Positions 53,312 through 62,636 of a stretch of DNA of 64,000 nucleotides are shown here, piece after piece. Every line of letters begins with the position of its first letter. Positions within the stretch are counted from its first letter, which is position 1. The DNA lies in contig JADMJJ010000018.1 of assembly GCA_018780645.1 (NCBI GenBank), positions 1 through 64,000 on the forward strand. The letters run 5' to 3'. Below the pieces are notes generated by a model, which was given only the letters and a program-made list of their open reading frames with translations, had not been told where the DNA came from and ran no database searches. This stretch comes from Burkholderiaceae bacterium (GTDB lineage: Bacteria > Pseudomonadota > Gammaproteobacteria > Burkholderiales > Burkholderiaceae_C). The position numbers and the translations under genes were made by a program.

Positions 53312-53332
53312 GGCCGGCAGTATATTAAGCCG

Positions 53333-54079
53333 GTGTCCGAGCCGCCCGCCACCCACACAATCCCGCCCTCGGTTCAGGGCCGATGGCGGCGCTGGCTGGG
53401 CCTGTGCCCCTCCCTGTGCGCGCTGTGTCATGGCGCCTGCCGAGCCGGGGTGTGCGGCGACTGCGTGCGCCGGCACGTCGAGGTCGGCCCGCGCTGCCTC
53501 GGCTGCGCGCTGCGTGTGCCCAAAGGCGTGAGGCGCTGCGGCGCCTGCCTGCGCCAGGAGGGCGCGTTGGACCTGAGTGTGGCCGGCGTCGACTATGGCT
53601 TCCCCTGGGACCGCCTGCTGCAACAGTTCAAGTTTGGGGGCCGGCCCGAACTGGCCGAATTGCTGCTCGACCGTCTCGACTCGGCGCTCGATGCGGCCCG
53701 CCCGCCAGCCCCCGACTGGCTGCTGCCGGTACCGCTGGCCCTGCCCCGCCTGCGCGAGCGCGGCTACAACCAGAGCTGGGAGCTGGCCCGGCGGCTGGCG
53801 CGCCGCCGCAGGCTGCGCTGCGATGGCCGCCTGTTGCTGCGCACGCGCGACACCCCACACCAGATCGCCCTGCCAGCCGAACAGCGCGGTGCCAATATGC
53901 GCGGGGCCTTCGCCGTCGAGCCGCTGCGCCTGGCCGAGCTGCGCGGCCGCTCGGTGGCCCTGATCGATGACGTCATGACAACCGGCGCCACACTGCGGGA
54001 GCTGGCCCGGGTGCTCAAGGCCGCGGGCGCCGTACAGGTGCAGGCCTGGATAATCGCAAGGACCTCCCTGGACCCCTAG
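53333..54079 (+). CDS. comF: ComF family phosphoribosyltransferase-like protein
   Basis: This 248-residue protein has an N-terminal zinc ribbon with four Cys pairs (CALCHGACRAGVCGDC and RCGACL) and a C-terminal phosphoribosyltransferase domain with VALIDDVMTTGATLRELARV, the PRPP loop. It also has RLRERGYNQSWELARRLARR. ComF is needed for DNA uptake in some bacteria. The GTG at 53333 sits 21 bases from the divergent methyltransferase start. TATATTAA between them is a likely shared promoter part. Confidence 0.9.
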   Translation: MSEPPATHTIPPSVQGRWRRWLGLCPSLCALCHGACRAGVCGDCVRRHVEVGPRCLGCALRVPKGVRRCGACLRQEGALDLSVAGVDYGFPWDRLLQQFKFGGRPELAELLLDRLDSALDAARPPAPDWLLPVPLALPRLRERGYNQSWELARRLARRRRLRCDGRLLLRTRDTPHQIALPAEQRGANMRGAFAVEPLRLAELRGRSVALIDDVMTTGATLRELARVLKAAGAVQVQAWIIARTSLDP

Positions 54080-54085
54080 GCACCC

Positions 54086-54556
54086 ATGTTCCACATCGTG
54101 CTCGTGCACCCCGAGATCCCGCCCAACACGGGCAACATCATCCGTCTGGCCGCCAATACCGGTTGCACGCTGCATCTGATCGAGCCGCTGGGCTTTTCGA
54201 TGGAAGACAAGCTGCTGCAGCGCGCCGGCCTGGACTATCACGAGTACACGGCGGTGCTGAGGCACGAGAACTGGGCGGCGTTCATGACAGACGCCCGGCC
54301 CGACGCCTCAAGAATGTTCGCCTTCACCACCCGGGGTTCACGGCCTTTCGCCGAAGTGGCGTGGCAGCCGGGCGACTATCTGGTGTTCGGCTCAGAGACC
54401 GCCGGCCTGCCCGAAGCAATACGCGAACACTTCGCGCCGACCGAGCGCGTGCGCATGCCGATGCGCCCGGGCCAGCGCAGCCTGAACCTCAGCAATAGCG
54501 TGGCCGTGGCGGTGTTCGAGGGCTGGCGGCAGAACGGCTACTGCGGCGGCGCCTGA
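54086..54556 (+). CDS. trmL: tRNA (cytidine(34)-2'-O)-methyltransferase TrmL
   Basis: This 156-residue SPOUT methyltransferase has NTGNIIRLAANTGCTLHLIE, the knot motifs YLVFGSETAGLPEAI and RSLNLSNSVAVAVFEGWRQ. TrmL methylates the wobble base ribose of two leucine tRNAs. It is 6 bases after comF and probably co-transcribed. Confidence 0.96.
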   Translation: MFHIVLVHPEIPPNTGNIIRLAANTGCTLHLIEPLGFSMEDKLLQRAGLDYHEYTAVLRHENWAAFMTDARPDASRMFAFTTRGSRPFAEVAWQPGDYLVFGSETAGLPEAIREHFAPTERVRMPMRPGQRSLNLSNSVAVAVFEGWRQNGYCGGA

Positions 54557-54656
54557 CCCCCCTCGAATGTGGGGCTATCCCTAGATCACACGATAGCCGT
54601 CGGGGGCGCGCGGCGCGCACAGTGCAGACACCTTGCCATCCATATTGGGGAGCCCT

Positions 54657-55319
54657 ATGAAACGCCTGCTTCTGAGCGCCGCGCTGGCGCTGTCCTTGCA
54701 CGCCGCCCAGGCCGTGACCCTGGTCTATGACACCACCATCGCCCTGCCCGGCACCACCGCTGCCGCCGAGCCGCAGCTGGCCGGCGTGGTGCTGGAAGAC
54801 AAGATGAGCGACTTCAGCATTGCCGCCCTGGGCATCTCGGGCCAGATTCAGTCGCGCGTGGTGCGTAGCGACCTGGACGGCACGCTCGACTTCTACTGGC
54901 GCATCTTCAATGACCCGAACTCGAGCGGCGCCCTGGGGGTGTTCCGCATCGGCGAGTTCTATGCGCCGGAGTTCAACGCCAACTGGCGCATCGATGGCCT
55001 GGGCGATGTGGGGCCGGCGAGCGCGCGCATGTACGGCGGCGCCAGCATCGGCAAGGGCTATATCAACTTCAACTTCCTGTCGGCCGCCTCGGGCGCCGGC
55101 TCGCTGGCACCGGGCGAGTCATCGAACTTCATCCTGATGGACACCAGCGCGGTCTACTATAAGGAAACGGCGTTGATGGATGTGGCCAACATCGGCACGA
55201 CCAAGGCCTCGGACCTGTTGCTCACCTTCGGGCCCAGCGCCGTGCCGGAGCCCGGCAGCTATGCCCTGTTCGGCCTGGGCCTGGCGGTGCTGGGTTTGGT
55301 GCGCAGGCGCCTGAGGTAG
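54657..55319 (+). CDS. PEP-CTERM sorting domain protein
   Basis: This 220-residue protein has a signal peptide (MKRLLLSAALALSLHAAQAV) and a C-terminal sorting tail: SAVPEPGSYALFGLGLAVLG followed by RRR. The VPEP motif, helix and basic end define the exosortase substrate class. The middle has strands such as LDFYWRIFNDPNSSGALGVF without a known fold. It would be cut by an exosortase and linked to the surface or polymer. No exosortase gene is in the window. The ATG at 54657 has GGGAG upstream. Confidence 0.92.
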   Translation: MKRLLLSAALALSLHAAQAVTLVYDTTIALPGTTAAAEPQLAGVVLEDKMSDFSIAALGISGQIQSRVVRSDLDGTLDFYWRIFNDPNSSGALGVFRIGEFYAPEFNANWRIDGLGDVGPASARMYGGASIGKGYINFNFLSAASGAGSLAPGESSNFILMDTSAVYYKETALMDVANIGTTKASDLLLTFGPSAVPEPGSYALFGLGLAVLGLVRRRLR

Positions 55320-55323
55320 ACAC

Positions 55324-56295
55324 TCACTCGGGCTTTACGCCGGCCGCCTTGATCACCTTGGCCCAGCTGTCGCGCTCGCTCTTGATCAAGGCCGCCAGCG
55401 CATCGGGCGTGGTGCCCGCGGCACTGAAGTACTGGCCCAGCATGCGGGTGCGCACCTCATCGCTCTTGATGATGCGCACCAGCTCGGCCGAGACCCGATT
55501 GATGATGGCCTGGGGCGTCTTGGCCGGGGCCAGCACGGCCTGCCAGGAGATGGCCTCAAAATTGGCGAAGCCCTGTTCGGCCAGGGTCGGAATCTCGGGC
55601 AGCGCGCCGACGCGGCCCAGCGTGGTCACGCCCAGTGCCTTGAGCTTGCCCGCGCGCACCTGGCCCATCGCGATGCCGGGCACCATGAAGCCGGCCTGCA
55701 CCTGGCCGGCCAGGATGGCGTTGACCACCTGCGGGAAGCCCTGGTAGGGCACGTGCAGCAGATCGGCGCCGCTGCGCGTCTTGAACAGCTCCATCGCCAG
55801 ATGGGAGGCGCTGCCGTTGCCGACGCTGCCGTAGTTCAGCTTGCCCTGCTGCTCGCGGGCGATGCGCACGAAGTCGGCCAGGTTGTTGGCGCCCAGCTTG
55901 GGATCGACGACCAGCAGATTCGGTGAGGTGGCGACCAGGGTCACCGGGGCGAGATCCTTGATCGGGTCATAGCCCAGTTGCTTGCTCAGCAGCGGCGCCG
56001 TCACCAGCGGGCCCTGGATGGTGAACAGAAAGGCGTAGCCATCGGGCTCGGCCTTGGCCACCATGCCGGTGCCCACATTGCCGCCAGCGCCCGGGCGGTT
56101 GTCCACCACCACCGGCTGACCCAGGGCGGCGGCCAGCGGCTCGGCTACCGCACGGGCAATCAGGTCCGGCGAGCTCCCGGCCGGGAACGGCACCAGCAGT
56201 TTGATGGGGCGCGAGGGCCATTGCTGGGCCCAGGCAGGGGTGGCAAGGGCGGCAGCGCCGGCAACAGTGGTCTGCAGAAAATCGCGGCGTTGCAT
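55324..56295 (-). CDS. Bug-family tripartite tricarboxylate transporter substrate-binding protein
   Basis: This 323-residue periplasmic protein has a start MQRRDFLQTTVAGAAALATP, with RRDFL suggesting Tat export. It has WPSRPIKLLVPFPAGSSPDL and VVVDNRPGAGGNVGTGMVAK, the Bug signature loops. Such proteins bind small carboxylates. Orphan copies without TctA/B are very common in Burkholderiales, and none is near here. It starts 24 bases after gpsA ends. Confidence 0.93.
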   Translation of the reverse strand: MQRRDFLQTTVAGAAALATPAWAQQWPSRPIKLLVPFPAGSSPDLIARAVAEPLAAALGQPVVVDNRPGAGGNVGTGMVAKAEPDGYAFLFTIQGPLVTAPLLSKQLGYDPIKDLAPVTLVATSPNLLVVDPKLGANNLADFVRIAREQQGKLNYGSVGNGSASHLAMELFKTRSGADLLHVPYQGFPQVVNAILAGQVQAGFMVPGIAMGQVRAGKLKALGVTTLGRVGALPEIPTLAEQGFANFEAISWQAVLAPAKTPQAIINRVSAELVRIIKSDEVRTRMLGQYFSAAGTTPDALAALIKSERDSWAKVIKAAGVKPE

Positions 56296-56319
56296 AAGTA
56301 CCCTCAGTGGAAAACAAAT

Positions 56320-57336
56320 TCAGTGTTCGGCACGGGCTTCCCGCCCCATCAGCAACTCGAGTGCAGCCCCTGGCGTCAGCCGCCCCTGCAGCACGGCCAC
56401 CATCGCCTCGGTGATGGGCATGTCCACACCCTTGCTGCGGGCACGGGCCAGCACGGTGGCGGCGCTGTAGACGCCCTCGGCCACATGGCCCAATTGCTTC
56501 AGGATGGCGTCCAGGCTCAGGCCCTGCGCGAGTAGCAGGCCGACCTGGCGATTGCGTGACAGATCGCCGGTGGCGGTCAGCACCAGATCGCCCATGCCGG
56601 ACAGGCCCATGAAGGTTTCGGTGCGTGCGCCCAAGCCCTGGCCCAGACGCATCATCTCGGCCAGACCGCGGGTGATCAGCGCTGCGCGGGCATTCAGGCC
56701 CGGGGCGGCGGAAACGTCACCGGCCGCCTCGGCGGCCAGGCGCAGACCATCGGCCAGGCCCACGGCAATGGCCATCACATTCTTTACGGCGCCACCCACC
56801 TCCACGCCCACCGGGTCACTGGAGGTGTAGACGCGCAGGCGCTCGCTGTGAAAGGCATCGACGGCCAGTAGGGCCAACTCGGCGTCGGCACTGGCCGCCA
56901 CCAGGGCGGTCGGCTGACCGGCTGCCACTTCCTGGGCAAAGCTCGGACCCGACAGAATGCCCACGCGCAGCCGGGGCTGCACTTCGCGGGCGATCTCATG
57001 GCCCAAGAGCCCGGTGCCGGCCTCGAAGCCCTTGCACAGCCACAGCACGGAGGCGCCATCGGGCAGCTGCTGCAGCATGCCGCGCAGACCGGCCATAGGT
57101 GTGGCGACGATGATCAGGCCGCCCTGCGCATGTTCGATGGCAGCAGCAAGATCAGCTGTAGGGGTCAGGCCTTGAGGCAAGACCACACCGGGCAGATAGC
57201 GCTCGTTGACGCGGCGCCTGCGCGTCTGCTCGACCCAGGCCGCATCGCGCGCCCAAAGGCAGACGTCATGGCGCGCACTGGCCTGCACGGCCAGGGCCGT
57301 ACCCCAGGCGCCGGCCCCGAGAATGCTGATATTCAT
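56320..57336 (-). CDS. gpsA: NAD(P)H-dependent glycerol-3-phosphate dehydrogenase
   Basis: This 338-residue enzyme makes sn-glycerol 3-phosphate for phospholipids. The Rossmann loop is [20 protein letters not shown]. Catalytic parts are [39 protein letters not shown] with the Lys, and [20 protein letters not shown]. It follows secB, as in many betaproteobacteria. Confidence 0.97.
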   Translation of the reverse strand: MNISILGAGAWGTALAVQASARHDVCLWARDAAWVEQTRRRRVNERYLPGVVLPQGLTPTADLAAAIEHAQGGLIIVATPMAGLRGMLQQLPDGASVLWLCKGFEAGTGLLGHEIAREVQPRLRVGILSGPSFAQEVAAGQPTALVAASADAELALLAVDAFHSERLRVYTSSDPVGVEVGGAVKNVMAIAVGLADGLRLAAEAAGDVSAAPGLNARAALITRGLAEMMRLGQGLGARTETFMGLSGMGDLVLTATGDLSRNRQVGLLLAQGLSLDAILKQLGHVAEGVYSAATVLARARSKGVDMPITEAMVAVLQGRLTPGAALELLMGREARAEH

Positions 57337-57344
57337 GCGGCAAA

Positions 57345-57368
57345 ACGCCGGCGCAGGGCCGGCGTGTT
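57345..57368 (-). terminator. Possible terminator or attenuator between secB and gpsA
   Basis: Eight-base arms ACGCCGGC and GCCGGCGT flank a 5-base loop. On the minus strand the hairpin is followed by TTTTGCC. The stem is strong but the T tract is short, so it may only reduce read-through into gpsA. Confidence 0.5.
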
Positions 57369-57380
57369 GGATGCGTCGGC

Positions 57381-57854
57381 TCAGTTGGGCAGCGACGTGG
57401 CGTCGGCGCCAGCGGCCATTGCAGCGCGTTGCTGCTGCTGAGCCTCGAACATGGCCTGGAAGTTGACTTCCGACAGCAGCACCGGCGGGAAGCCGGCACG
57501 GGTGCAGATGTCCGACACCACGGCACGCAGATAGGGATAGATCATCTGCGGGCAGACGATGCCGATGATGCCTTCCAGCTGTTCGGCCGGCACATTGCGG
57601 ATCTCGAAGATACCGGCCTGCTTGGCTTCGATCAGGAACAGCGTCTTGTCGCCGACCTTGGTCGTGACGGTGGCGGTGACGGCCACTTCGAAGATGCCGT
57701 CGGCCACCGGCTCGGCGGCCAGGTTCAGGTTGATGTCAACCTGGGGCTGGGTCTGCTCCAGCAGGATGCCGGGCGAATTCGGCTGCTCCAGCGACATGTC
57801 TTTCAGGTACATGCGCTGAATCTGGAACACGGGGGTGTTGTTGTCGTCGGACAT
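57381..57854 (-). CDS. secB: Protein-export chaperone SecB
   Basis: This 157-residue protein has the SecB fold: [60 protein letters not shown] and [20 protein letters not shown]. SecB keeps preproteins unfolded and hands them to SecA. The order grxC-secB-gpsA is common in proteobacteria. Confidence 0.97.
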   Translation of the reverse strand: MSDDNNTPVFQIQRMYLKDMSLEQPNSPGILLEQTQPQVDINLNLAAEPVADGIFEVAVTATVTTKVGDKTLFLIEAKQAGIFEIRNVPAEQLEGIIGIVCPQMIYPYLRAVVSDICTRAGFPPVLLSEVNFQAMFEAQQQQRAAMAAGADATSLPN

Positions 57855-57946
57855 GGAACTCTTTCAAATGGGTAGGCACGGCACAGAGCCCGTGATTATC
57901 ACCCAGTCAAAATGACGATTTGCTGGGGGTCTCCCCCCTCTTGAAA

Positions 57947-58207
57947 TCAGACGGCCTGCAACAAGGGCTGCAATCCACCCCGTTGATCCAGGGCCATCAG
58001 GTCGTCACACCCCCCGACATGGGTGTCGCCGATGAAGATCTGCGGCACGGTGCGCCGGCCCGTCAGCGCCATCATCTCGTTGCGCTGCACCGGGTCGAGG
58101 TCGATGCGGATTTCTTCTATCTGGTCCACCCCGCGCTGCTTGAGCAAGGACTTGGCCCGTATGCAATACGGGCAGACCTGGGTGGTGTACATCTTCACGG
58201 CAGCCAT
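57947..58207 (-). CDS. grxC: Glutaredoxin 3
   Basis: This 86-residue protein is a classic dithiol glutaredoxin: KMYTTQVCPYCIRAKSLLKQ with the CPYC active site, TVPQIFIGDTHVGGCDDLMA for glutathione binding. It reduces disulfides with glutathione. The ATG at 58207 is 32 bases past the rhodanese gene, so these two are co-transcribed. Confidence 0.95.
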   Translation of the reverse strand: MAAVKMYTTQVCPYCIRAKSLLKQRGVDQIEEIRIDLDPVQRNEMMALTGRRTVPQIFIGDTHVGGCDDLMALDQRGGLQPLLQAV

Positions 58208-58239
58208 CAACAAAACCTCGGTTCGACTAGCAACAAAGC

Positions 58240-58653
58240 TCAGGCAGCAGACTTCTCGATCGGCAGATTGGCTTCGCGCCAGGCCGCCAGGCCACCCGAC
58301 ACGGGCTGCACACTTGCATAGCCCGCTTTCTTCAGCATAGCGACGGCGCGGGTGGCGCGTGCGCCGGTCGCGCACATCACCACCAGGGGCAGGGCTTTGT
58401 TCGAGGGCAGGTTCTTGGCGCCGTCGATTGTGGCAAGGGGCACATTCTTGGCGCCGATGGCATGGCCGGCGGCAAATTCGGCCGGCTCGCACACGTCGAT
58501 CAGCACCGCCTTTTCGCGGTTGATCAGGCGCACGGCCTCGGCGGTGGAAACCGCACCGCCAGCCACACCGCGGCCAAAGGTGGACCACAGCAGCATCGAG
58601 CCCGAAGCGACCGCCATCAAAACCAACATCCAGTTGTCGAGAAGAAACTTCAC
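58240..58653 (-). CDS. Rhodanese-like domain protein with N-terminal membrane anchor
   Basis: This 137-residue protein has one helix (FLLDNWMLVLMAVASGSMLL) and a rhodanese domain. The active-site loop is VVMCATGARATRAVAMLKKA with Cys near residue 97. It probably handles sulfur transfer at the membrane. The start is GTG at 58653, because no ATG fits. It lies first in the grxC-secB group. Confidence 0.88.
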   Translation of the reverse strand: MKFLLDNWMLVLMAVASGSMLLWSTFGRGVAGGAVSTAEAVRLINREKAVLIDVCEPAEFAAGHAIGAKNVPLATIDGAKNLPSNKALPLVVMCATGARATRAVAMLKKAGYASVQPVSGGLAAWREANLPIEKSAA

Positions 58654-58760
58654 AGGTGCGCCGTCCAGGGTGAGAGAAGCGCGGATTATAGAATTCGCGC
58701 TTCGCCCATCGTTCAAGTGGGCGCAAATCGCCTCTCAACCCACTCAAGCCTCCCCTGCCC

Positions 58761-59504
58761 ATGTACAAGCTCGTGCTCATCCGCCATGGCGAATCGACCT
58801 GGAATCTGGAAAACCGCTTCACCGGCTGGACCGATGTGGACCTGACGGCCACCGGCGTTGAGCAGGCCAAGCAGTCGGGTCGACTCATCAAGGAGGCCGG
58901 GCTGGATTTCGACATCGCCTACACCTCGGTGCTCAAGCGCGCGATCTGGACCCTGTGGCACAGCCTGGACCAGATGGACCGCACCTGGCTGCCAGTGGTC
59001 AAGGACTGGCGCCTCAACGAGCGCCACTATGGCGGCCTGCAGGGCCTGAACAAGGCCGAGACGGCCAAGAAGTATGGCGACGAGCAGGTGCTGGTCTGGC
59101 GCCGCAGCTACGACACGCCGCCACCTGTGCTGGATGCGAACGACCCGCGCAGCGAGCGATCGGACCGCCGCTATGCCAAGCTCAAGCCCGAGGACGTGCC
59201 GCTGACCGAATGCCTGAAAGACACCGTGGCCCGCGTGCTGCCGGCCTGGAACGACAGCATCGCCCCGGCGATCCTGAGCGGCCAGCGGGTGGTGATCGCC
59301 GCGCACGGCAACAGCATCCGCGCGCTGGTCAAGTACCTGGACAAGATCGGCGACGACGAGATCGTCGGCGTCAACATCCCCAACGGCATTCCGCTGGTCT
59401 ATGAGCTGGACGCCGAGCTCAAGCCGATCAAGAGCTATTACCTGGGCGACGCGGAGGCCGCGGCCAAGGCAGCCGCGGCAGTGGCCAGCCAGGGCAAGGC
59501 TTAA
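58761..59504 (+). CDS. gpmA: 2,3-bisphosphoglycerate-dependent phosphoglycerate mutase
   Basis: This 247-residue glycolytic enzyme swaps 3- and 2-phosphoglycerate. The phospho-His loop is [20 protein letters not shown]. The second His lies in [40 protein letters not shown] binds substrate. It overlaps the end of the convergent usp gene by 4 bases. Confidence 0.98.
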   Translation: MYKLVLIRHGESTWNLENRFTGWTDVDLTATGVEQAKQSGRLIKEAGLDFDIAYTSVLKRAIWTLWHSLDQMDRTWLPVVKDWRLNERHYGGLQGLNKAETAKKYGDEQVLVWRRSYDTPPPVLDANDPRSERSDRRYAKLKPEDVPLTECLKDTVARVLPAWNDSIAPAILSGQRVVIAAHGNSIRALVKYLDKIGDDEIVGVNIPNGIPLVYELDAELKPIKSYYLGDAEAAAKAAAAVASQGKA

Positions 59505-59980
59505 GACTCAGCCTCGGCCTCGGCCTCCTCCTCGGCCGGCGATTCCGCCGGCTCCGCATGCTTGACTACGGTGACCGGGATCTGCGCGTCATGCAGAAGC
59601 GTCTTGGACACCGAGCCGAGCAGCGCATCGCGCAGGCCGCCGATGCCACGGGCGCCGAGCACGATGGTGTCGCAGCCATAGCGCTCGGCGATATCCAGCA
59701 GGGTATGCGCCGGGTCGCCGCTGCCAACCTCGTTTTCATAGGGCAGACCTGCCGCATCCAGCAGTGCCTGGGCCGGCTCCAGGGCATGCATGCCGGCGGC
59801 CAGGCTGGCCTCCAACAGCTCGGCGCCGGGGGCCAGCACCATCTCGTACAGATAGGTCGGCTCCTGCACATTGGCCAGCACCACGCTGACCTGCAGTCCC
59901 TCCTGCGCCAGCCGCAGCACATGGTGGACGGCATCAAGGGCCAGTTCGGAACCGTCGGACGGCAGCAGGATATTCAGCAT
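59501..59980 (-). CDS. Universal stress protein (UspA family)
   Basis: This 159-residue protein starts [20 protein letters not shown]. The ATP-binding type loop is [20 protein letters not shown] followed by [16 protein letters not shown], which matches the G-2x-G-9x-G-S/T motif. A very acidic tail of about 15 residues ([10 protein letters not shown]) is coded by a low-complexity repeat. Role in stress survival is typical of the family but not specific here. Confidence 0.9.
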   Translation of the reverse strand: MLNILLPSDGSELALDAVHHVLRLAQEGLQVSVVLANVQEPTYLYEMVLAPGAELLEASLAAGMHALEPAQALLDAAGLPYENEVGSGDPAHTLLDIAERYGCDTIVLGARGIGGLRDALLGSVSKTLLHDAQIPVTVVKHAEPAESPAEEEAEAEAES

Positions 59981-60143
59981 GAGGCGGCTCCCAATCATTG
60001 TGGATGGCCCACTGTAAGCCCGGGCGAGCCAGGCAGACAAGTCCGGGCCTTGAGCGACGTCATGTCACCCCGATGTCACCTGCCCGTTGTTGCGGCGCCA
60101 GCGGCACACCCCTAGCCTAGGCTCCACACAACAGGAGTCGGAC

Positions 60144-61283
60144 ATGGCGCAACACAAGAAGCAATGGGCAGGTCTTGCCCTGGCCCTGCAGACCTGCTGG
60201 GCCGCGGCGGCCCCGATCGACCCGTTCTCGGTCGCCTCGCTGGGCACGCTGAACCTGCTCAGCGGCAGCTACCAGCTGGTCACCGATGGCGCCGGCGGCG
60301 CGCCGGTGCTGATGGACGCCGCCAACACCGTGCTGTTCACCGGCACCACCCGCGCCCAGGCCAGCGCCTTCAACCCCAGCGTCGGCGTGCTGGATTTCGA
60401 TGCGATCAGCATCGCGGCGGGGGTCACCGTGCGGGTCACCGGCAACCAGCCGCTGGTGCTGCTTTCGCGCAGCAGCGTCAGCCTGGCCGGCATCCTTGAC
60501 GCCAGTGGCTTGAACGGAGCGGACGGCGTCTTTCGCGGCCCTGGCGGCTCGGGCGCGGCGGGCAATGCCGGCAGCGCCGGCGGGGGCGATGGCGGCAACG
60601 GCGCGACCGGCGGGCCGGGCCTGGACGGCTTCGGCCCCGGCGCCGGCCCGACGACCGGCTGGTGGGGCCTGTGCCAGTGCACGATAGGTGTCGGTGGCGG
60701 CTTCGGCGGCAAGGGCCTGCATCCGGTCGAGCCGGGTTACGGGCCGACCTACGGCGATCTGAGCCAGAACCTGGAGGCCGGCAGCGGCGGCAGTGGCTCG
60801 GGCAGCGCCTGGGGCGGCGGAGGTGGCGGTGGCAGCGGTGGCGGCGCGATCGAGCTGGGGGCCATCAGCTTCATCGACGTGGCCATCACCGGCAAGCTGC
60901 TGGCCAATGGTGGCTATGGCGGCCTCAGCGGCGATGTGTTCGGCTACTACGGCGGCGGTGGGTCCGGCGGCGGCCTGCTGCTGCATGCGGCCAGCATCAC
61001 GCTGGATCAATTCGGCCCGCAGCAGGCGGCGGTGCATGCCATGGGCGGCGGCTACAACGGCGGCGGCGGCCGCATCGCCTTCTTCACCGCCGATGGCACC
61101 GTCAACGGCCTGACCGACGGCTACAGCCTGGTCGAGGCCAATGTGGGCACCGGCACCTATGCCGAACGCGGCGTGATCACCATTGGCGTGTTGAGCGCGG
61201 TGCCGGAACTGCCCGGCTCGGCCCTGTTGTTGGCCGGCCTGGTGCTGCTGGGCGGCCGATTCAGTCGTCGCGCCGAGGCTTGA
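60144..61283 (+). CDS. Glycine-rich exported protein with variant PEP-CTERM-like tail
   Basis: This 379-residue protein has a weak signal (KQWAGLALALQTCWAAAAPI). A middle section from about residue 130 to 260 is very rich in Gly, with Ser and Ala, for example GGSGAAGNAGSAGGGDGG and WGGGGGGGSGGGAIELG. The tail is SAVPELPGSALLLAGLVLLG followed by a basic end. It looks like PEP-CTERM but with PELPGS in place of PEP. It might be an exosortase substrate or a surface protein. Its 3' end overlaps the convergent TPR gene by 23 bases. Confidence 0.8.
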   Translation: MAQHKKQWAGLALALQTCWAAAAPIDPFSVASLGTLNLLSGSYQLVTDGAGGAPVLMDAANTVLFTGTTRAQASAFNPSVGVLDFDAISIAAGVTVRVTGNQPLVLLSRSSVSLAGILDASGLNGADGVFRGPGGSGAAGNAGSAGGGDGGNGATGGPGLDGFGPGAGPTTGWWGLCQCTIGVGGGFGGKGLHPVEPGYGPTYGDLSQNLEAGSGGSGSGSAWGGGGGGGSGGGAIELGAISFIDVAITGKLLANGGYGGLSGDVFGYYGGGGSGGGLLLHAASITLDQFGPQQAAVHAMGGGYNGGGGRIAFFTADGTVNGLTDGYSLVEANVGTGTYAERGVITIGVLSAVPELPGSALLLAGLVLLGGRFSRRAEA

Positions 61284-62601
61284 TGCTGGCCAACAGATCC
61301 CGCCAGGCCGGCTCGCCATGCAGCCGCTGGAAGCTGGGGTCCACCCCGATAAAGACGATGTTCGGGTCACGCTCCAGCACCGCGCTGCGCAACTGGGCGA
61401 GTGCCTGCTCCAGCCGGCCGCTGCGGGTGTCGACAATGGCCCGGATATAGGGCGGCACCGCCCGCCCCTGCAGCCGCGCCATCGTCGCGTCGGATTGGGC
61501 CTGTTCGCCGGCAAAGGCCTGGGCCGCGGCCAGGCTGGCGAGGCAACCGGCATGGTCCGGCAGCAGCTCGCAGCAACGGCCGTAGTGGCGCAGTGCCGCA
61601 GCACCGTCGCCGCGCTGCAGAGCCAGCAGGCCGCGCAGGCCTTCCAGCGCCATATTGTCCGGCGCCAGGTCGGCAGCGCCGTCGATCTCGCGCTCGGCGT
61701 CATCCAGCCTGGCCTGGCCGATGCGCAGATTGACCATGTGCAGCCGGGTGTTCAGGTACTGCGGGTCCAGGCTGCGGGCCAGCAACAGCTCGCGCTCGGC
61801 CTCGCTCAGCAGGCCCTGCGCCACCAGATGCCGGCCGTAGGCGGAGTGCACAAAGGCCATTTGCGGCGCCAGCTCGACGGCGCGCCGGAAGCTGCGCTGC
61901 GCGCCGTCCCAGTCGTGCTCGAACTGGTGCTGGATCGCGCCCAGCAGCGCATGGGCGACGGCATTCGTGTCATCGAGCACCAGGGCCTGGCGCAGGGCCT
62001 CGGCTGCATGCTCGGAGGCCGCCGCCGGCGGGTGGTACCAGCCGCTGGCCAGATTGAACCAGGCCCGTGCCAGGCCGACATAGGCCGGCGCGTGGCCGGG
62101 AGACTCGCGCACCGCCATGTCAAAGCGCTCCAGCGCCTGCTCCAGCGTGGCCTGCGACAGGGGCAGACGCAGGAAATGCTCGCCGCGCTCGACCAGGTCA
62201 CGGGCCCGGCGCGTGGCGGACTCCGGCTCGCGGGCTTCGACGCTGGCGATCACCGGCACATAGCTGCCCACCGGCAGCGTGATGCGCAGCGGCAGCTCGC
62301 GCCCGTCGCCGGCATAGAACTCGCTCAAGCGCTGGCGCAGGCGCCGCGCCTCGACGCGCACGATGCTGTCCAGCCGCGGGTCGAAGCTGGCGGCCGGGCG
62401 CTCGAACACCTCGAGCGCGATCACCGTTTCCTTCAGCGCCGAGGCGTCGCCCTGCAGGGTGCGGACGACCAGATAGCGCAGTAGCGCACGGTGCCGAGCC
62501 GAGCCGCGGAAGGCGGTGCTGCTCTCGATGCGAGCCAGCACCAGCTCCAGTTGCTCGGGAGCCGGTTGCAGCTGCTGAACGTCTGAGTCCTCACGCTTCA
62601 T
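61261..62601 (-). CDS. TPR-repeat protein with conserved N-terminal domain
   Basis: This 446-residue protein has an N-terminal unit of about 115 residues: AFRGSARHRALLRYLVVRTL, ALEVFERPAASFDPRLDSIV, RVEARRLRQRLSEFYAG and LPVGSYVPVI. A similar unit precedes TPR or adenylate-cyclase-like parts in many proteins. TPR-like helices follow from 130 to 420 (AAEALRQALVLDDTNAVAHA and LAPQMAFVHSAYGRHLVAQG). No signal peptide is present. The N-terminal unit may bind DNA or a partner, which is not shown. The function is unknown. Confidence 0.75.
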   Translation of the reverse strand: MKREDSDVQQLQPAPEQLELVLARIESSTAFRGSARHRALLRYLVVRTLQGDASALKETVIALEVFERPAASFDPRLDSIVRVEARRLRQRLSEFYAGDGRELPLRITLPVGSYVPVIASVEAREPESATRRARDLVERGEHFLRLPLSQATLEQALERFDMAVRESPGHAPAYVGLARAWFNLASGWYHPPAAASEHAAEALRQALVLDDTNAVAHALLGAIQHQFEHDWDGAQRSFRRAVELAPQMAFVHSAYGRHLVAQGLLSEAERELLLARSLDPQYLNTRLHMVNLRIGQARLDDAEREIDGAADLAPDNMALEGLRGLLALQRGDGAAALRHYGRCCELLPDHAGCLASLAAAQAFAGEQAQSDATMARLQGRAVPPYIRAIVDTRSGRLEQALAQLRSAVLERDPNIVFIGVDPSFQRLHGEPAWRDLLASIKPRRDD

Positions 62602-62636
62602 CGCCTGGCCCTTGCTTGCCTGGGGAGCGTTCGACT

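Noticed and set aside
52634-53332. N-terminal extension of comF by 233 codons
   Set aside because: The extra part is antisense to the methyltransferase gene. The zinc ribbon that begins ComF proteins starts only after 53333.
59506-59545. Repetitive GCCTCG/CTCCTCGG tract
   Set aside because: It simply codes the Glu/Ala-rich tail of the universal stress protein and is not a mobile repeat.
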